DNA from: Adineta steineri
Lineage: Eukaryota > Rotifera > Eurotatoria > Adinetida > Adinetidae
Assembly: GCA_905250115.1 (NCBI GenBank)
Contig: CAJNOI010000287.1
Span: forward strand, 1 to 64,000
DNA length: 64,000 nucleotides
Direction: 5' to 3'
The translations under genes and the position numbers were made by a program. The stretch's first letter is position 1. Every line of letters starts with the position of its first letter. Positions 11,164 to 22,062 of the stretch are shown here, one piece after another. A model generated the notes under the pieces. It saw only the letters and a list, made by a program, of their open reading frames with translations. It was not told the origin of the DNA and did not search any database.

Positions 11164-12783
11164 TCATTTTAGTTCTTGTTTTACTGTCCTTTTGGTATTA
11201 TTGTTACGATGTTTTGTAATTTTTCCATTTCTCGATCGAAAATTATCGAACACATCTTCAATATCTTCTAGTAAAATTCCTTTTGTTTCCGGACATAAAA
11301 AATAAACGAATACAACGCCTAAGCAACATAGAACACTAAAAAGATAAAAGACACCGTGTATTCCTAATGGTGCAATCAATTCTAATATATAGGACATGAT
11401 AGTTCCCATGCACCAGTTGCTTGCAGTGGTTATTGAAATAGCTTTAGCTCTAACATTAAGAGGAAAAATTTCTGCTACATAAACCCAAACAACTGCTCCC
11501 CAAGATAGAGCATAAAATGCCACGAAAACACCTGTGAAGACAAGCATAAGTATACCAGAATGTGTCTTACAAATAACAGTTTCTTCTCTCATGATTGTGT
11601 GTACCCTGCAACCTTTAGCGAATACAGTGGCTGCCATCAAATGACCTATAACCATACCTAAACCGAAAAAGATCAACAGTTTTCGGCGACCTAGTTTATC
11701 AATTAGAAACAAGGCTGGAATAGTACTCAACAAATTGACACCAGACAGAATCAATAATGATATGATACCTTTACCAAGAACACTTTCGTAGATGATACCA
11801 CCATATGTAAATATGGGATTAATACCTGTTCCTTGATTTAAAAGATGTAAGCCTATACCAATTCCAAGTCTTTGCAGCATTTTTTTGGTTGTTAATAATT
11901 CTTTAGTTGAAATTTGATTACCATCTTCGTTGATAGCATCGGCAATAGCGTCTAATTCCGCTGTTATATCTGTTGTTTTACGGATACGTTGTAAACTTTT
12001 CTTCGCTGATTCTCGACCATTTGTCTTAAATAACCATCGAGGAGTTTCAGGACAAAAGAAGATACCAATTATAATGGTGATTGGAGCAATTAAAATAATT
12101 CCATTGGATAATCGCCAACCCCATTGATGATTTTGTAATAGGAAATTAGCTACATTAGCAAGAAACAAACCAGTGACAATAGTCATTTGCATAAAACCAG
12201 AAAGCATGCCACGTAAATGTGTCGGAGCTATTTCTGAAGCATACAATGGACATGCAAATGATGAACAACCAACACCTGCCCCTTCAATAATGCGTCCAAT
12301 AAGAATCAGAATCATTAAATTTTTCGAACCTCCTGGTGGAAAAATAACCATTGAAGTACCGATAAAAAACAGAATTGAGGCGGTGAAAAGAATAGCTCGA
12401 CGTCCGAATTTTTCGGCTACAAATGAAGAAATAAATGCAGCACCACAAAAACATCCAACATTATAGAGCAATGTATAAAGTAGCAAAAATCGTCGATAGT
12501 CAGACGGCAAAGCACCTACAGGAAGATCACAAACACTAGTGTTTCCATATATACCAACACAGAAATCATTTTTAAATGAACTCATTACTACAACACCGCC
12601 TGTGACACCTTGATCATAGCCAAAAAACCATCCACCCAATGATGAAAAGGCGGCTAATAATACGGCGAAATACGGTTTTCCATATTGTACATTTCTATGT
12701 TTATGATAGTCAATCTCTTCTTCGGTTTCTACCAATCTTTTGCTTGTATCTTGGTCAGCTTCGTTTCCTTGTTCGATCGACAT
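11164..12783 (-). CDS. Sugar transporter, major facilitator superfamily
   Basis: A single exon of 539 residues from the ATG at 12783. The longer open frame begins with TTG and was not used. Sugar-porter signatures are in order: GWFFGYDQGVTGG in helix 1, KFGRRA in the loop 2-3 position, PETPRWL after helix 6, NQGTGINPIFTYG in helix 7 (the QQxxGxN position), LIDKLGRRK in loop 8-9, and PETKGILLEDIE after helix 12. Twelve membrane helices can be counted. The N- and C-terminal tails are hydrophilic and cytosolic. It probably carries hexoses with or without protons across the plasma membrane. The GVTGG and PETKG forms resemble plant and fungal hexose/H+ symporters, so transfer from outside animals is possible but unproven. 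Confidence 0.85.
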   Translation of the reverse strand: MSIEQGNEADQDTSKRLVETEEEIDYHKHRNVQYGKPYFAVLLAAFSSLGGWFFGYDQGVTGGVVVMSSFKNDFCVGIYGNTSVCDLPVGALPSDYRRFLLLYTLLYNVGCFCGAAFISSFVAEKFGRRAILFTASILFFIGTSMVIFPPGGSKNLMILILIGRIIEGAGVGCSSFACPLYASEIAPTHLRGMLSGFMQMTIVTGLFLANVANFLLQNHQWGWRLSNGIILIAPITIIIGIFFCPETPRWLFKTNGRESAKKSLQRIRKTTDITAELDAIADAINEDGNQISTKELLTTKKMLQRLGIGIGLHLLNQGTGINPIFTYGGIIYESVLGKGIISLLILSGVNLLSTIPALFLIDKLGRRKLLIFFGLGMVIGHLMAATVFAKGCRVHTIMREETVICKTHSGILMLVFTGVFVAFYALSWGAVVWVYVAEIFPLNVRAKAISITTASNWCMGTIMSYILELIAPLGIHGVFYLFSVLCCLGVVFVYFLCPETKGILLEDIEDVFDNFRSRNGKITKHRNNNTKRTVKQELK

Positions 12784-14408
12784 TTTCTCTATGTCTGATG
12801 ATTTACTGGAATGAAATAGTATATATTTCTCGATAACTGGCAGCGTAATGCTTCTATTCAAAACTATATATTACATTATATTTCACTACGAAACCTTCCA
12901 ACATGATAATAATACTGTAGTTTTATCTCTCTTTTTCTACGCGTATATACAGACATAAAAGGTCTTATCTCTTTATGAAAGATCTTGTGAAGAAGGTCAA
13001 ACAAATGTAAACTGTCAACAAAAATTTAACGCGTTTGTATACATAATAGAATTTAAATGTACGAAATTTGATATTGTTTGACAATCAATTAGATTGAGTT
13101 GTGTTGAATGTTAATTTAAGTAATTAATTCATTATAATATGAAGTATTCATTAGGATTTTGTTTGAAGAACATGCTGTGTTGATCAACAAGTTATTTTTT
13201 TCACAAAAGATAATCTATGAAATTCTCCAGGAGATCTAATACTTGTTCAGTCCAATAAAGATGATTTTTGTTTACCCTTTTTAGAACATAAATAAAACAA
13301 AAACACATGAATTCAATATTCAACGTAGAACTAACGTTCAGATATATTTTATACTTTCGAGTAATGGATATGAATACAAAAAGAAATTTTGGAAAAGCTT
13401 TGATCGAATGATCCTTTGTGGATCTCGAGGAATAATCAAAGATGGGTGTCAGTACGGGTTTAAGTATAGTATGCTATACTTCGTGATTTTGATAGAAATC
13501 TTCATTTTAATTCGTGAAAATGAAATATATGAAAAATAATATTGATTTCACCATTACAAATGCCTTTTTTTGTATCAGAGATTGAGAATGAGTATAATAG
13601 ACTTTTTGATGTTATAATAGTATTCATTTATACAACTGAAAGTAATAAAATTCAACTGTTTTCTTCAAAATCCAAAAGGAAAGCATTTGAAATGTTTCTA
13701 AATTCATTGATCTTTATTTAATTTATAATTAATTTGTATGTAATAAAGAATTATACAGAAGATAATAACATGGCTTTATATTTACTAAAAAATGGTTATA
13801 TCTAACTGTATACACATAGACAGTGCGTTATTTTTATTATAAAGAATAATAAATGTAAATCGACGGGCCCGTCTATAATATACATTAACACGTTTTCTTT
13901 TCATTCGCTACTCATTTTTTTTTGCTTTTGAAGCAACTATTGATGAATAAATGCGGTTATAGACGAGCGAGCATTAAGCTTACTCGGTATCAAGAAAATA
14001 GTATTTTTTATTTTTTATAGGTGGTAAGAAAAAACAAAACTGGCTAGGTATAATAATAACATACATCCGGCAGTCTTAATATCATTTTTCACTCTATCCT
14101 TTTCGCTTCAAAATAATACGAAACATCATTTGAATAATTGTAACCGTTATTAAATAAGCATGTGCTATTTAAAGGCATTGCAAAAAATATAATTCTGAGA
14201 TTAGGCAGATCTTCCATCATTTGAGCGTGTGGATGAGAGTGAAGGAAAGATACATCGATACCCATGCCTATCCACCTATACTCACATCTAGCCATTCTGG
14301 AGTTTTTTTGTAACATATCAGGATAGACGGCATATTGGAATTAGTCACTCTTTACTTTATTTTAGGTTGGATTAAAGTTTTAACGTACTACGATTTATTA
14401 GTCGCGAA
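12784..14408. other. Spacer between divergent genes
   Basis: It separates the 5' ends of the transporter and the RNase III-like gene. It is AT-rich, with no gene seen. A degenerate telomere-like inverted pair lies at 14225-14289. Confidence 0.55.
14225..14289. repeat. Degenerate telomere-like inverted repeat
   Basis: The G-arm gcgtgtggatgagagtgaag (14225-14244) faces a C-rich arm with 'tatccacctata' and 'ctcacatct' (to 14289). Pairing is imperfect. Unlike most of the family it lies upstream of two divergent genes. Confidence 0.45.
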
Positions 14409-14975
14409 ATGCCAAAACAATATATAGAAGTAAAACCAATAACTGATTTTGAGGATGTGCTGGGATACGAATTCAAAAATAAAGAGTTACTTTGGCAATC
14501 ATTGACTTATAAGTCAGCAATATCTGAAGGACACCCAATGGCTTATCATAATGATCTATCCACACTAGCATTCCTTGGGGATGCTGCGCTCAAATATGCA
14601 GTCTCACGATATTTATTTCTCAATGGACAAGATCAATTGGTCAAAAAGGTTTCTGAATTGCATAACAACACTCAGAAGATACTTCCTGACCTTATTTTAG
14701 CCAACATCGCACGCGACAAACTTCATATTGAAGAGTATCTTATACGTGGGAACGCACAAAGAACTCCCAGTACAAAAATGTATGCAAGTTGTATGGAAGC
14801 CATACTTGGTGCGATTGCTCTTGACTGCGGAACCGATCAACAAGTATTACTTTTTCGAGTCATCGAAAAATTATGCTCTGATCGATACGATACATTACTG
14901 ATACCGGACACAACTTTCAGATTTGTATCGGCTTTTGATTTTCGTGGTAACGATGATGAAGATGATGCTTCATAG
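14409..14975 (+). CDS. RNase III-domain protein with degenerate active site
   Basis: A single exon of 188 residues, one RNase III domain and no double-stranded-RNA-binding domain. The fold signatures are clear: DVLGYEFKNKELLWQSLTYKSA at the start, then TLAFLGDAALKYAVS in place of the signature RLEFLGDAVL, and YASCMEAILGAIALDCG in place of ADxFEALIGAIYLDxG. The first signature's catalytic Glu is Ala while its Asp (LGD) is kept. In the second, the Asp is Ser while the Glu is kept. Two of the four metal-binding acidic residues are therefore missing, and strong nuclease activity is unlikely. It may bind or scaffold RNA, or be a decaying copy. The absence of introns and the compact bacterial-style layout would also fit horizontal acquisition. 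Confidence 0.8.
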   Translation: MPKQYIEVKPITDFEDVLGYEFKNKELLWQSLTYKSAISEGHPMAYHNDLSTLAFLGDAALKYAVSRYLFLNGQDQLVKKVSELHNNTQKILPDLILANIARDKLHIEEYLIRGNAQRTPSTKMYASCMEAILGAIALDCGTDQQVLLFRVIEKLCSDRYDTLLIPDTTFRFVSAFDFRGNDDEDDAS

Positions 14976-15627
14976 TTCTTCAACATCAATCCTTCTCTTA
15001 GATATCATTCTCAATGACAATTAGAGACACAAAACGAATGGGTATTTCAAAAGAAAGAACTTCCTATTCTTTACTTGAATAAAGCTATCTTGGGGGTGTG
15101 GGCGTTTAATTACTTTTTACGCTTGCTAACACCCACACGCACTCTCAACTATCATTGTTGATTATTGATCGAAATAAGTTTGCTGTTAACGTAGATATAT
15201 ATATACATTTTTAAACTTAAATGACTCATCTGATAAAGAACAATTTGTTCTACGTCATTCATCATATTTACATGCTACACATTGATTATTTTGTTGTTTT
15301 CTGACTAATAATAGCATCGAAGAAATTGAATGACTCATTTATGTAGCACACTTTGAGTGCGTGTTGAGTACTAAAATGACTCGCACCGATTCAAAACTTT
15401 ATATGACAGAACCGCATTCACGATGACTCATAGCACTTTTTTTCCTTTTCTTTTGATGTGACAATATGCGACAGATGCCATATTAGATAATATATTGCTT
15501 GTGATGTGGTCGTTAGAAAAGAAAGAGAACAGTAAGGCAGAAAAGTTCGCGGTGATGAGTGATCGTATAAAAGAAGAGAACGATGGTGACAGCACATACG
15601 TTATTATTCAGAAAGTAGATTCTATTT
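14976..15627. other. Spacer between tandem genes
   Basis: It holds one telomere-like hairpin (15092-15146), about 120 bp after the RNase III-like stop. Nothing else is recognised. The promoter of the glucosyltransferase gene should lie in its 3' part. Confidence 0.55.
15092..15146. repeat. Telomere-like hairpin after RNase III-like gene
   Basis: The G-arm gggggtgtgggcg (15092-15104) pairs with the C-arm aacacccacacgcactctc (from 15128), with a loop of about 24 nt. It lies 117 bp downstream of a stop codon. Confidence 0.8.
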
Positions 15628-18600
15628 ATGGTTGATAAAAAAGGACAGATGGAAATTATGGAAGCACACAAAAAAGATTTAACGAATATTGATTTTAATA
15701 ACGATTGGAAATGTTATTGTCAACTTGCGAGTGAAGAAATCGATCAAGAAAGTATGGTTGCAGTTGTACATAATATAGTTACAGATCCCTGTTGGTCCTC
15801 AATAAATTTACCACATATTAAGAAATTTGAAGAAATAAATTTACACAAATGGTGGTATTATAAAAAATTCGATTGGACATCTATCGACAATCAAATACAA
15901 CAACAAATTCAACTTGTTTTTGGACGGAATATTAATCTAAATGACAGCTCTGTTTCAACGAATATTACTGCCGTCATATGGCTCAATAATACAAAAATAT
16001 TTTCTGGTTTATTTATATCATTAACCAATCCTATTGAATTACCTTCAAAATTATTACATAATGAGAATATTCTGGTGATTTGCTGTTCAAATTCTATTCT
16101 TTCTCTTCATGCTCGTCTTATTTTACATGGTAAAATAATTTGTGCAACAGGACAAGTAAATGTAAATGAAGAATTTGTAAAGAAAAATAAAACTCAAGAA
16201 CAAAATGAAAATGAAATTTTGGACTATACAATTAGTCTTGATGATACTAATGGACGTATTGATGTTTTATTTAAATCCAAAAGAAAATCTAAAGTACCTT
16301 TAAAACCAATTCCATCATCACCAAAATTTGTTTCATATGATCAAAATGGAAAAAATATAGAAGAACTAAAAGATGACCTTCTTGTACCTCGTTTAGCTAT
16401 TGTAATACTCCTCGTTGGTACAAGAGGAGATGTGCAACCCTTTATTGCGTAAGTTAAGAAATATCTTTTTTAAAATTGAAAATATTCTATTTGATATTTT
16501 GCTAGTCTCGGTCAAGCACTTCGAGCATATGGTTATCGTGTTCGATTAGCAACACATGAAACATTTCGATCATTTGTTCGTGGTAATGGTCTCGAATTTT
16601 ATCCATTAGCTGGCGATCCAGCTGATTTAATTTCATTTATGGTTAAAAATGCTGGTATTATTCCGTCAATGAGTAGTATTATCGCAGGAGATGTTGGCAA
16701 AAAACGTCGATCTCTAGCTGATATTCTTGCTTCTACATGGCAAGCATGCATAGCAAATGATGATGAAACAGATATGCCATTTACAGCTGAAGCTATTATT
16801 GCTAATCCACCATCATTTGGTCATATTCATTGTGCAGAAAAATTACAAATTCCTTTACATATCATGTTTACTATGCCTTGGACAACAACAGCAGCATTTC
16901 CACATCCATGTTCGAACATTGATAATTCAACAGGATCAAGAAAAGTAATTAATCGATATTCGTACGATCTTATTGATACGCTGGTAAATTAAAATAAAGT
17001 TCGAAATAAAACTAACTTTTCTCCAAAAATTATTCTTTTTCTAGACATGGACTGGTTTGCGGGATATAATTAATAATTTTCGTAAGAAAACATTAGGTCT
17101 TTCAACTTTAAATACTAGTCAAGCAATAAATATGTTAAATGATGAACGTGTACCACATACTTATTGTTGGTCACCATCACTTGTTTCTAAACCTGATGAT
17201 TGGGGAGCACACATCAATGTTTCTGGCTTTTTCTTTTTGGATCTTGGTACTGCTTATACGAATCCACCTCAGGATTTACTCGATTTTCTTCAGCTCAATG
17301 ATAACAAATCAAAATTATCACCGCCAATTTATATCGGTTTTGGTTCTATTGCAGGACATGATTCTCGTCGTATTCTTAAAGTTATTATTGATGCTGTTAA
17401 TTTGACTGGATACCGAGTATTATTATCCGGTCTTGCTACTGATACAGATCATCTACCTTCGAATATATTTAAAATTGGAAATGTACCACATGATTGGCTT
17501 TTTCAACATGGTGAGTAACGATTTTCTTCATGAGTTAATAGATTAAAAATATGCACATTCATCTCGGTTTCTTTTTTAGTATCAGCTGTATGTCATCATG
17601 GCGGCGCAGGTACAACTGCTGCCGGTCTACGTGCTGGTAAACCAACAATTATTGTACCATTTTTTGGCGATCAATTTTTTTGGGGTACTGTCATTGCTAA
17701 GTGTGGCGCTGGTCCTCAACCAGTTCCAGGAAAGTCAATTACTACAGATCAACTAATTCAAGCATTTCATTTTGTTCATAAACCAACGACATGCGTAGCT
17801 GCTGAAAGTCTTCGTGATTCTATTCTGAAAGAAGACGGATGTGCGGCAGCAGTACGTGCATTTCATTCTAATCTACCCTTGACACGTATGCACAGTGATT
17901 TGGAACCAACATTTGCTGCCTGTTATCGTTCAGATAAATATAACATACAGATATCACGACCAGTAGCACAAGTATTAGTATCATCAAATATTCTAGAAGA
18001 AAGTCAACTTCGTCCACATGTTACACGAGAATGGCATGTCAAACATGATAATCATACGCATATAATCATGCATGGTTTATGGGAACATTCTCATAAAGCT
18101 ATTTCTACAATGTTTGTTGATACTACAACAGAATTGAAGCGAACAAGTAGCATTCAAAACATAAACAAGAGAACAACACTTGGAGGTGCAGGAACTGTTG
18201 CTAAAGGTGTTGGCTTAGGTATAGGTCATTTAACAGTTGGATCCTTAGCATTATATGGTGAATTAACCGATATACTTGATCATCTACCTTATTTATATGA
18301 TCCTTATAGGTAAGATACTTTATATTTCTAATTATTTCTATATTATTTCATAGTAGTAATTCAAAATCACGCTCACGACCGATTATAATTGATTTTAAAT
18401 CAGGTGCGAAGGCAGCTGGTTTAACCTTATGGACTGGTTGGAAAGAGGGTATTACGGGCATGATAACACATCCATGCGCTGGTTATAAACGACATGGTAT
18501 ACTTGGTGGTGCAGCAGGATCAGTAATAGCTTCAGTGAATATTTGGATGAAACCTGGTCTTAGTACTCTTTCATCTATTACTTGGTTAAGTCGAGGTGTT

Positions 18601-18957
18601 TATGCTAATGCAACAAATGTTTTAGATAATTATAAAAAGGAAGGTAGACGTCTATCACCTAACCTTTACAATGCCACTTCATCGTTATCAACTGCAAATA
18701 ATGAAGAAATACAGAATGCAAATGATAAAGAAGTTTCTTTAATTGCCAAAACTGCCGCAAACATTTCAGGCTTTGATCCAAAAATATGTCAGAATATTAT
18801 TGATGAATTTGAAAAAATCAAAGCAGAACACGAACAACATCTGAATTCTTTACGGAGAAAAAAGAAAAATCCAATATCGTTTCCTCGTACCATTAAAAAT
18901 AAACGATCTTCGTCAGTGGATAATCGTATCGATTTGTCACGAAAAGTCAAATATTAA
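15628..18957 (+). CDS. Sterol/lipid 3-beta-glucosyltransferase-like, GT1 family
   Basis: Five exons (15628-16448, 16506-16983, 17045-17510, 17580-18309, 18354-18957) with introns of 44-69 nt give exactly 1032 residues in consistent phase. Residues 1-250 are an unrecognised, perhaps membrane-targeting, region. The GT-B transferase starts with PRLAIVILLVGTRGDVQPFIALG, the nucleotide-sugar family signature of UGT80/ATG26-type enzymes. It ends with the donor-binding motif SAVCHHGGAGTTAAGLRAGKP and PFFGDQFFWG, including the His and Asp/Gln expected for UDP-glucose. A Gly-rich C-terminal region (GAGTVAKGVGLGIGHLTVG; GWKEGITGMITHPCAGYKRH) has the spacing of the VPS13/ATG2 C-terminal amphipathic segment, which suggests lipid-membrane binding. 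The long form with this tail is seen in fungi. The acceptor lipid is unproven. Confidence 0.88.
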
Positions 18958-19223
18958 GATTAACTATTTTTCTTTGTTTATCTAAGTCAAAACTGTTGTG
19001 TATAGTTTCAATTAAAATAAAGTTAATTAAATATTCATTTTTCTTTTAATTTACTGAATTGAAATCTGCAAACAAGCTCAAAATTCAGACAACGAGTCAA
19101 TGGGATAAGGATGTGAGTTACTATATAATTAAGATACATCCATCTCGAATAGAAATATTGTAAATAAAACGTTACGAGGAAATAATTCGGGTATTTACGA
19201 CAGAGTCCAAAAGAAAGATATAT

Positions 19224-20270
19224 TTAATCTATGCAGTTGGAATGATCTTGTGTGTATTTGTATACTTCGAACAAACCGCGATCAATAGTGACTTGTGGTT
19301 CCCAGTTGAAAGTCTTACGAGCTTTGGTAGCATCGCCTACGCAGTTCTTGTGAACTTCTTTTGTAATGCGATTAGGATCAAGCGAATAAGGCGCATCGGT
19401 TAAAGTTTTGTATTTATCCCAGAACAACGTTGGATCTTTATAATTTGTTGATATGTTTTTATCGGCGATTGTACATAATTTAGAATATAATTCTGGTACC
19501 GACCAACCTATACCTGTTGAGATATTAAATATTTCTGCGTGAAATGTATCTGTACTCGCCCACATTTTTAACATGAGTGAGATTAAATCAGAACTATAGA
19601 TATAGTCACGTTTGGCGTCTGTTTGATTAAATAACGTGGGTTGTCTGTCCAATGCAAGTTCACGAACCACATATGATGTAAATGGCGGTGATTTTCGACG
19701 AAAGTCTTGATGGGGTCCATAGACATTGAAAAAACGGCAGATGATAATATCCATATTATAGTTTTTTGAATATGCTTTGCATATGTCCTCGGATGCAGCC
19801 TTAGTCATCGAGTAAATCAAATCCGGCTGTATAGAGTCTGTTTCTTTGTAGTTATCTACTTCGTGAATACTGTTTTCATAAACGGCAGAAGTTGAAGAGA
19901 AAATTACTCTTGAGACACCCGACAAACGTGCAGCTTCGAGGACGTTAGCAGTGCCGGAAACATTAACATCGTATGCATATTGTGGTTCGCTTTGGCAAAC
20001 AGGTAAAGCAGCTACACCAGCAAAGTGAAATACTGTATGTGCTCCGGTAAACACAGTTTTTAGATCTGGATCTCGGATGTCTTTTACTACTAACTGTCCA
20101 AACGTTTTGCCATCAACAATCAGATTATCAAGATGACCGAATGACATGTTGTCCAGAAGAATGACTTCATGTCCGCGTCTATGAAGTTCAGAACCTAGTT
20201 GAGAACCAATAAAACCAGCACCTCCCGTAATCACAACTTTTCGTTTTGGACTTTCCGTATCACTTGACAT
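19224..20270 (-). CDS. NAD-dependent nucleotide-sugar epimerase/dehydratase
   Basis: A single exon of 348 residues in the extended short-chain dehydrogenase family. The Rossmann motif TGGAGFIGSQL (residues 15-25) binds NAD. SSTSAVY (from 125) supplies the catalytic Ser. YSMTK (Tyr153, Lys157) is the active-site pair. FNVYGPHQ (from 181) and the region around RDYIYSSDL are typical of UDP-glucose 4-epimerase or UDP-glucuronate-epimerase relatives. It probably interconverts nucleotide sugars in the cytosol. It lies convergent with the glucosyltransferase (266 bp apart), so the two could share a sugar pathway, but nothing proves it. The lack of introns next to a five-intron gene makes a bacterial origin plausible. 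Confidence 0.85.
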   Translation of the reverse strand: MSSDTESPKRKVVITGGAGFIGSQLGSELHRRGHEVILLDNMSFGHLDNLIVDGKTFGQLVVKDIRDPDLKTVFTGAHTVFHFAGVAALPVCQSEPQYAYDVNVSGTANVLEAARLSGVSRVIFSSTSAVYENSIHEVDNYKETDSIQPDLIYSMTKAASEDICKAYSKNYNMDIIICRFFNVYGPHQDFRRKSPPFTSYVVRELALDRQPTLFNQTDAKRDYIYSSDLISLMLKMWASTDTFHAEIFNISTGIGWSVPELYSKLCTIADKNISTNYKDPTLFWDKYKTLTDAPYSLDPNRITKEVHKNCVGDATKARKTFNWEPQVTIDRGLFEVYKYTQDHSNCID

Positions 20271-20321
20271 TTTTTTTCCTATACTTTATTATCCAATGAT
20301 ACACAAAACTTTAGTATATTT

Positions 20322-20380
20322 AATGTGGGTGATAGTAAGTGGGTATGAGTAGTGTATTGTAATCCCACACCCATACTCTC
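20322..20380. repeat. Telomere-like hairpin upstream of epimerase
   Basis: A G-rich run with atgtgggtg and agtgggtatgag (20322-20349) faces cccacacccatactctc (20363-20380). gggtatgag and ctcatacc-type sequence pair best. It sits about 55 bp upstream of the epimerase start codon rather than at a 3' end. Confidence 0.65.
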
Positions 20381-20639
20381 AAGAGATTTTTGTATTCACA
20401 CTCTTCCTCGCCTTAAACTTCTCGAGATATTTAAAGTGGTCAAGTAGTTTATTTCGTTTATGCTGATGCTGAAGCATAAGAATATGAAACTATTTTGTTC
20501 ACTCGTATGTCTACCTGAAAGCTCTACTGTTTTGATAAATATTCGAATCACCCTTCGATCTTTACATCTATCTGTTGAAAGAAAAAGAAACAACACCACA
20601 CTTGCAACTTACCGTCAAGTTATGGAATGATTTTCTTCA

Positions 20640-20940
20640 CTTCTCATAAGAGTGAGAATAATTTTTTCGGTCAAAAAGAGTGTAAGAATGAGAGAAAAAA
20701 ATATTCCTTCCAGTAATGATAATGTAAGAACAACGACAGACAAGTTTCTTTTTGGGAAAAAAATTATGAGGTAAGAAGAAATATTTTTTTTTCACGAAGC
20801 AGAAGGTAGGTATGAGAATAAAAAATATTCATTCTAGCAATGAGAATGTATGAACGATGATATATAACTTTTTTTTGGAGAAAAAGACGGAGGTAAGAAG
20901 AAATAAGTTTTTTTTTCAGGAAGAAGAATATAGTAATGAG
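20640..20940. repeat. Degenerate tandem repeat of about 130 bp units
   Basis: Two long units and part of a third share 'gaggtaagaagaaata', a run of T, and 'aatgagaatgta' following 'aaaaaatattcattc'. The first unit covers roughly 20665-20790 and the second 20805-20925. Confidence 0.6.
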
Positions 20941-21002
20941 AGCGAATTGTGTTCATAGAAAATGACTTGCATGTTTTTCTCATTTTCTTTGACTAAAAAA
21001 AT

Positions 21003-21080
21003 AAGGTGTGAGTGATTCACTTCTAATGTATACCGGCATATGCATCCATAGTCACACATATTCACCTACATTCACACCTG
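21003..21080. repeat. Telomere-like hairpin 3' of the AMOP gene
   Basis: The G-arm aaggtgtgagtga (21003-21015) faces a C-arm with ttcacctacattcacacctg (21061-21080). It lies about 355 bp past the AMOP-gene stop in transcription direction. Confidence 0.6.
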
Positions 21081-21435
21081 CATTTATTCATACATATCCT
21101 TAAGAAAAAACTCGATTTCTTTTATAATATTCTTCGATATTTTTGATTAAATCAGAATAACGCTCGTCACTTCGATTCTTCTGACTCGTAACTAAATGAT
21201 CAAGTATCTGATTTTTCTGTAACTACTAGCATAAATTTCTATCGTTGAGTCATAACAATGTGAGTAACCGCTCCATCTCTTTGTATAGAAGGTTCAATTA
21301 AGTCTCATTTTTTAAACTAAACATTGAGGTTTGATGTGATCAAGCGTCATCATTCTCATAAATACATATTTGTGGCAAAAGAGCTTCACATGATTTATTT
21401 CTGAAAAGATCAACAGAAGCTAAGTATTAAGAACT

Positions 21436-22062
21436 CTAAACCATTATACTGCCTTCGCATTGACCAGGTGGTCGTTTCTCGTAATAACGATTGCAAGTTT
21501 CGGGTTGCGGTGCAAAGAGAGTCAACACACAGCAACTGTAGTATGGAATAACATCGGCCACACCGTGTTTTGCTTGTTGTATGATGTTACCCAATGGAGT
21601 TTCTTTATCGACTGTACCAGCACCCAACCATGGATCTGAAATCCATTGACCAGACTTATCATAACATGCTTGTGCACCTGGTCCTGTACTCTTTAATGCA
21701 TTTCGATAACAACAATAAGCACCAGCATGTAATGAACAAGTATTTGGCTGTTTCGCAGCATCACAAGAAGTATCTACCGACCAATCACCGGGTAGTGTTG
21801 AGGGAAACGTTGCTGGTACCTGACAGTATGGCTTCTTTGTCTTGGCTAGAAGTTTATTGGGATCGCCTTGTGTAGCATACCAGATCAAGCAGTCGACATA
21901 ACCGCGACCAGCCATCAACTGCTCATTGGGATTCTCATCGATATTGCCCAATTCGAAACCAGCAACTGATAGCACAAGCAAGAGTGCAAGAAAAATATTC
22001 GTAATAGTATGCATTCGTTTTTTTGAATTATTTTGAATATCACTCTGTTCCTTTATATTCAT
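21436..22062 (-). CDS. Secreted AMOP-domain protein
   Basis: A single exon of up to 208 residues. The first ATG (22062) gives a 16-residue charged lead. A second ATG at 22014 puts the hydrophobic stretch MHTITNIFLALLLVLSVAG at the very N-terminus as a signal peptide and is the better start. The body is Cys-rich in the AMOP pattern: CLIWYATQGDP, LPGDWSVDTSC, AYCCYRNALKSTGPGAQACYD, a Gly-rich loop, VADVIPYYSCCVL, then CNRYYEKRPPGQC. AMOP domains occur in adhesion-type extracellular proteins such as MUC4 and SUSD2, and are usually one part of a large protein. Here it stands alone, so this looks like a small secreted protein. Its role is unknown. Confidence 0.78.
   Translation of the reverse strand: MNIKEQSDIQNNSKKRMHTITNIFLALLLVLSVAGFELGNIDENPNEQLMAGRGYVDCLIWYATQGDPNKLLAKTKKPYCQVPATFPSTLPGDWSVDTSCDAAKQPNTCSLHAGAYCCYRNALKSTGPGAQACYDKSGQWISDPWLGAGTVDKETPLGNIIQQAKHGVADVIPYYSCCVLTLFAPQPETCNRYYEKRPPGQCEGSIMV

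Larger units (their letters stand above)
20271..21435. other. Spacer with hairpins and a degenerate tandem repeat
   Basis: Contains telomere-like inverted pairs at 20322-20380 and 21003-21080 and a 2-3 copy degenerate tandem repeat at 20640-20940. No gene is supported; short open frames here are not convincing. Confidence 0.6.

Noticed and set aside
11930..12466. Plus-strand open frames opposite the transporter
   Set aside because: They are antisense shadows of a clearly coding gene.
20396..20599. 67-codon minus-strand frame
   Set aside because: No domain, no start context, and it lies among repeats.
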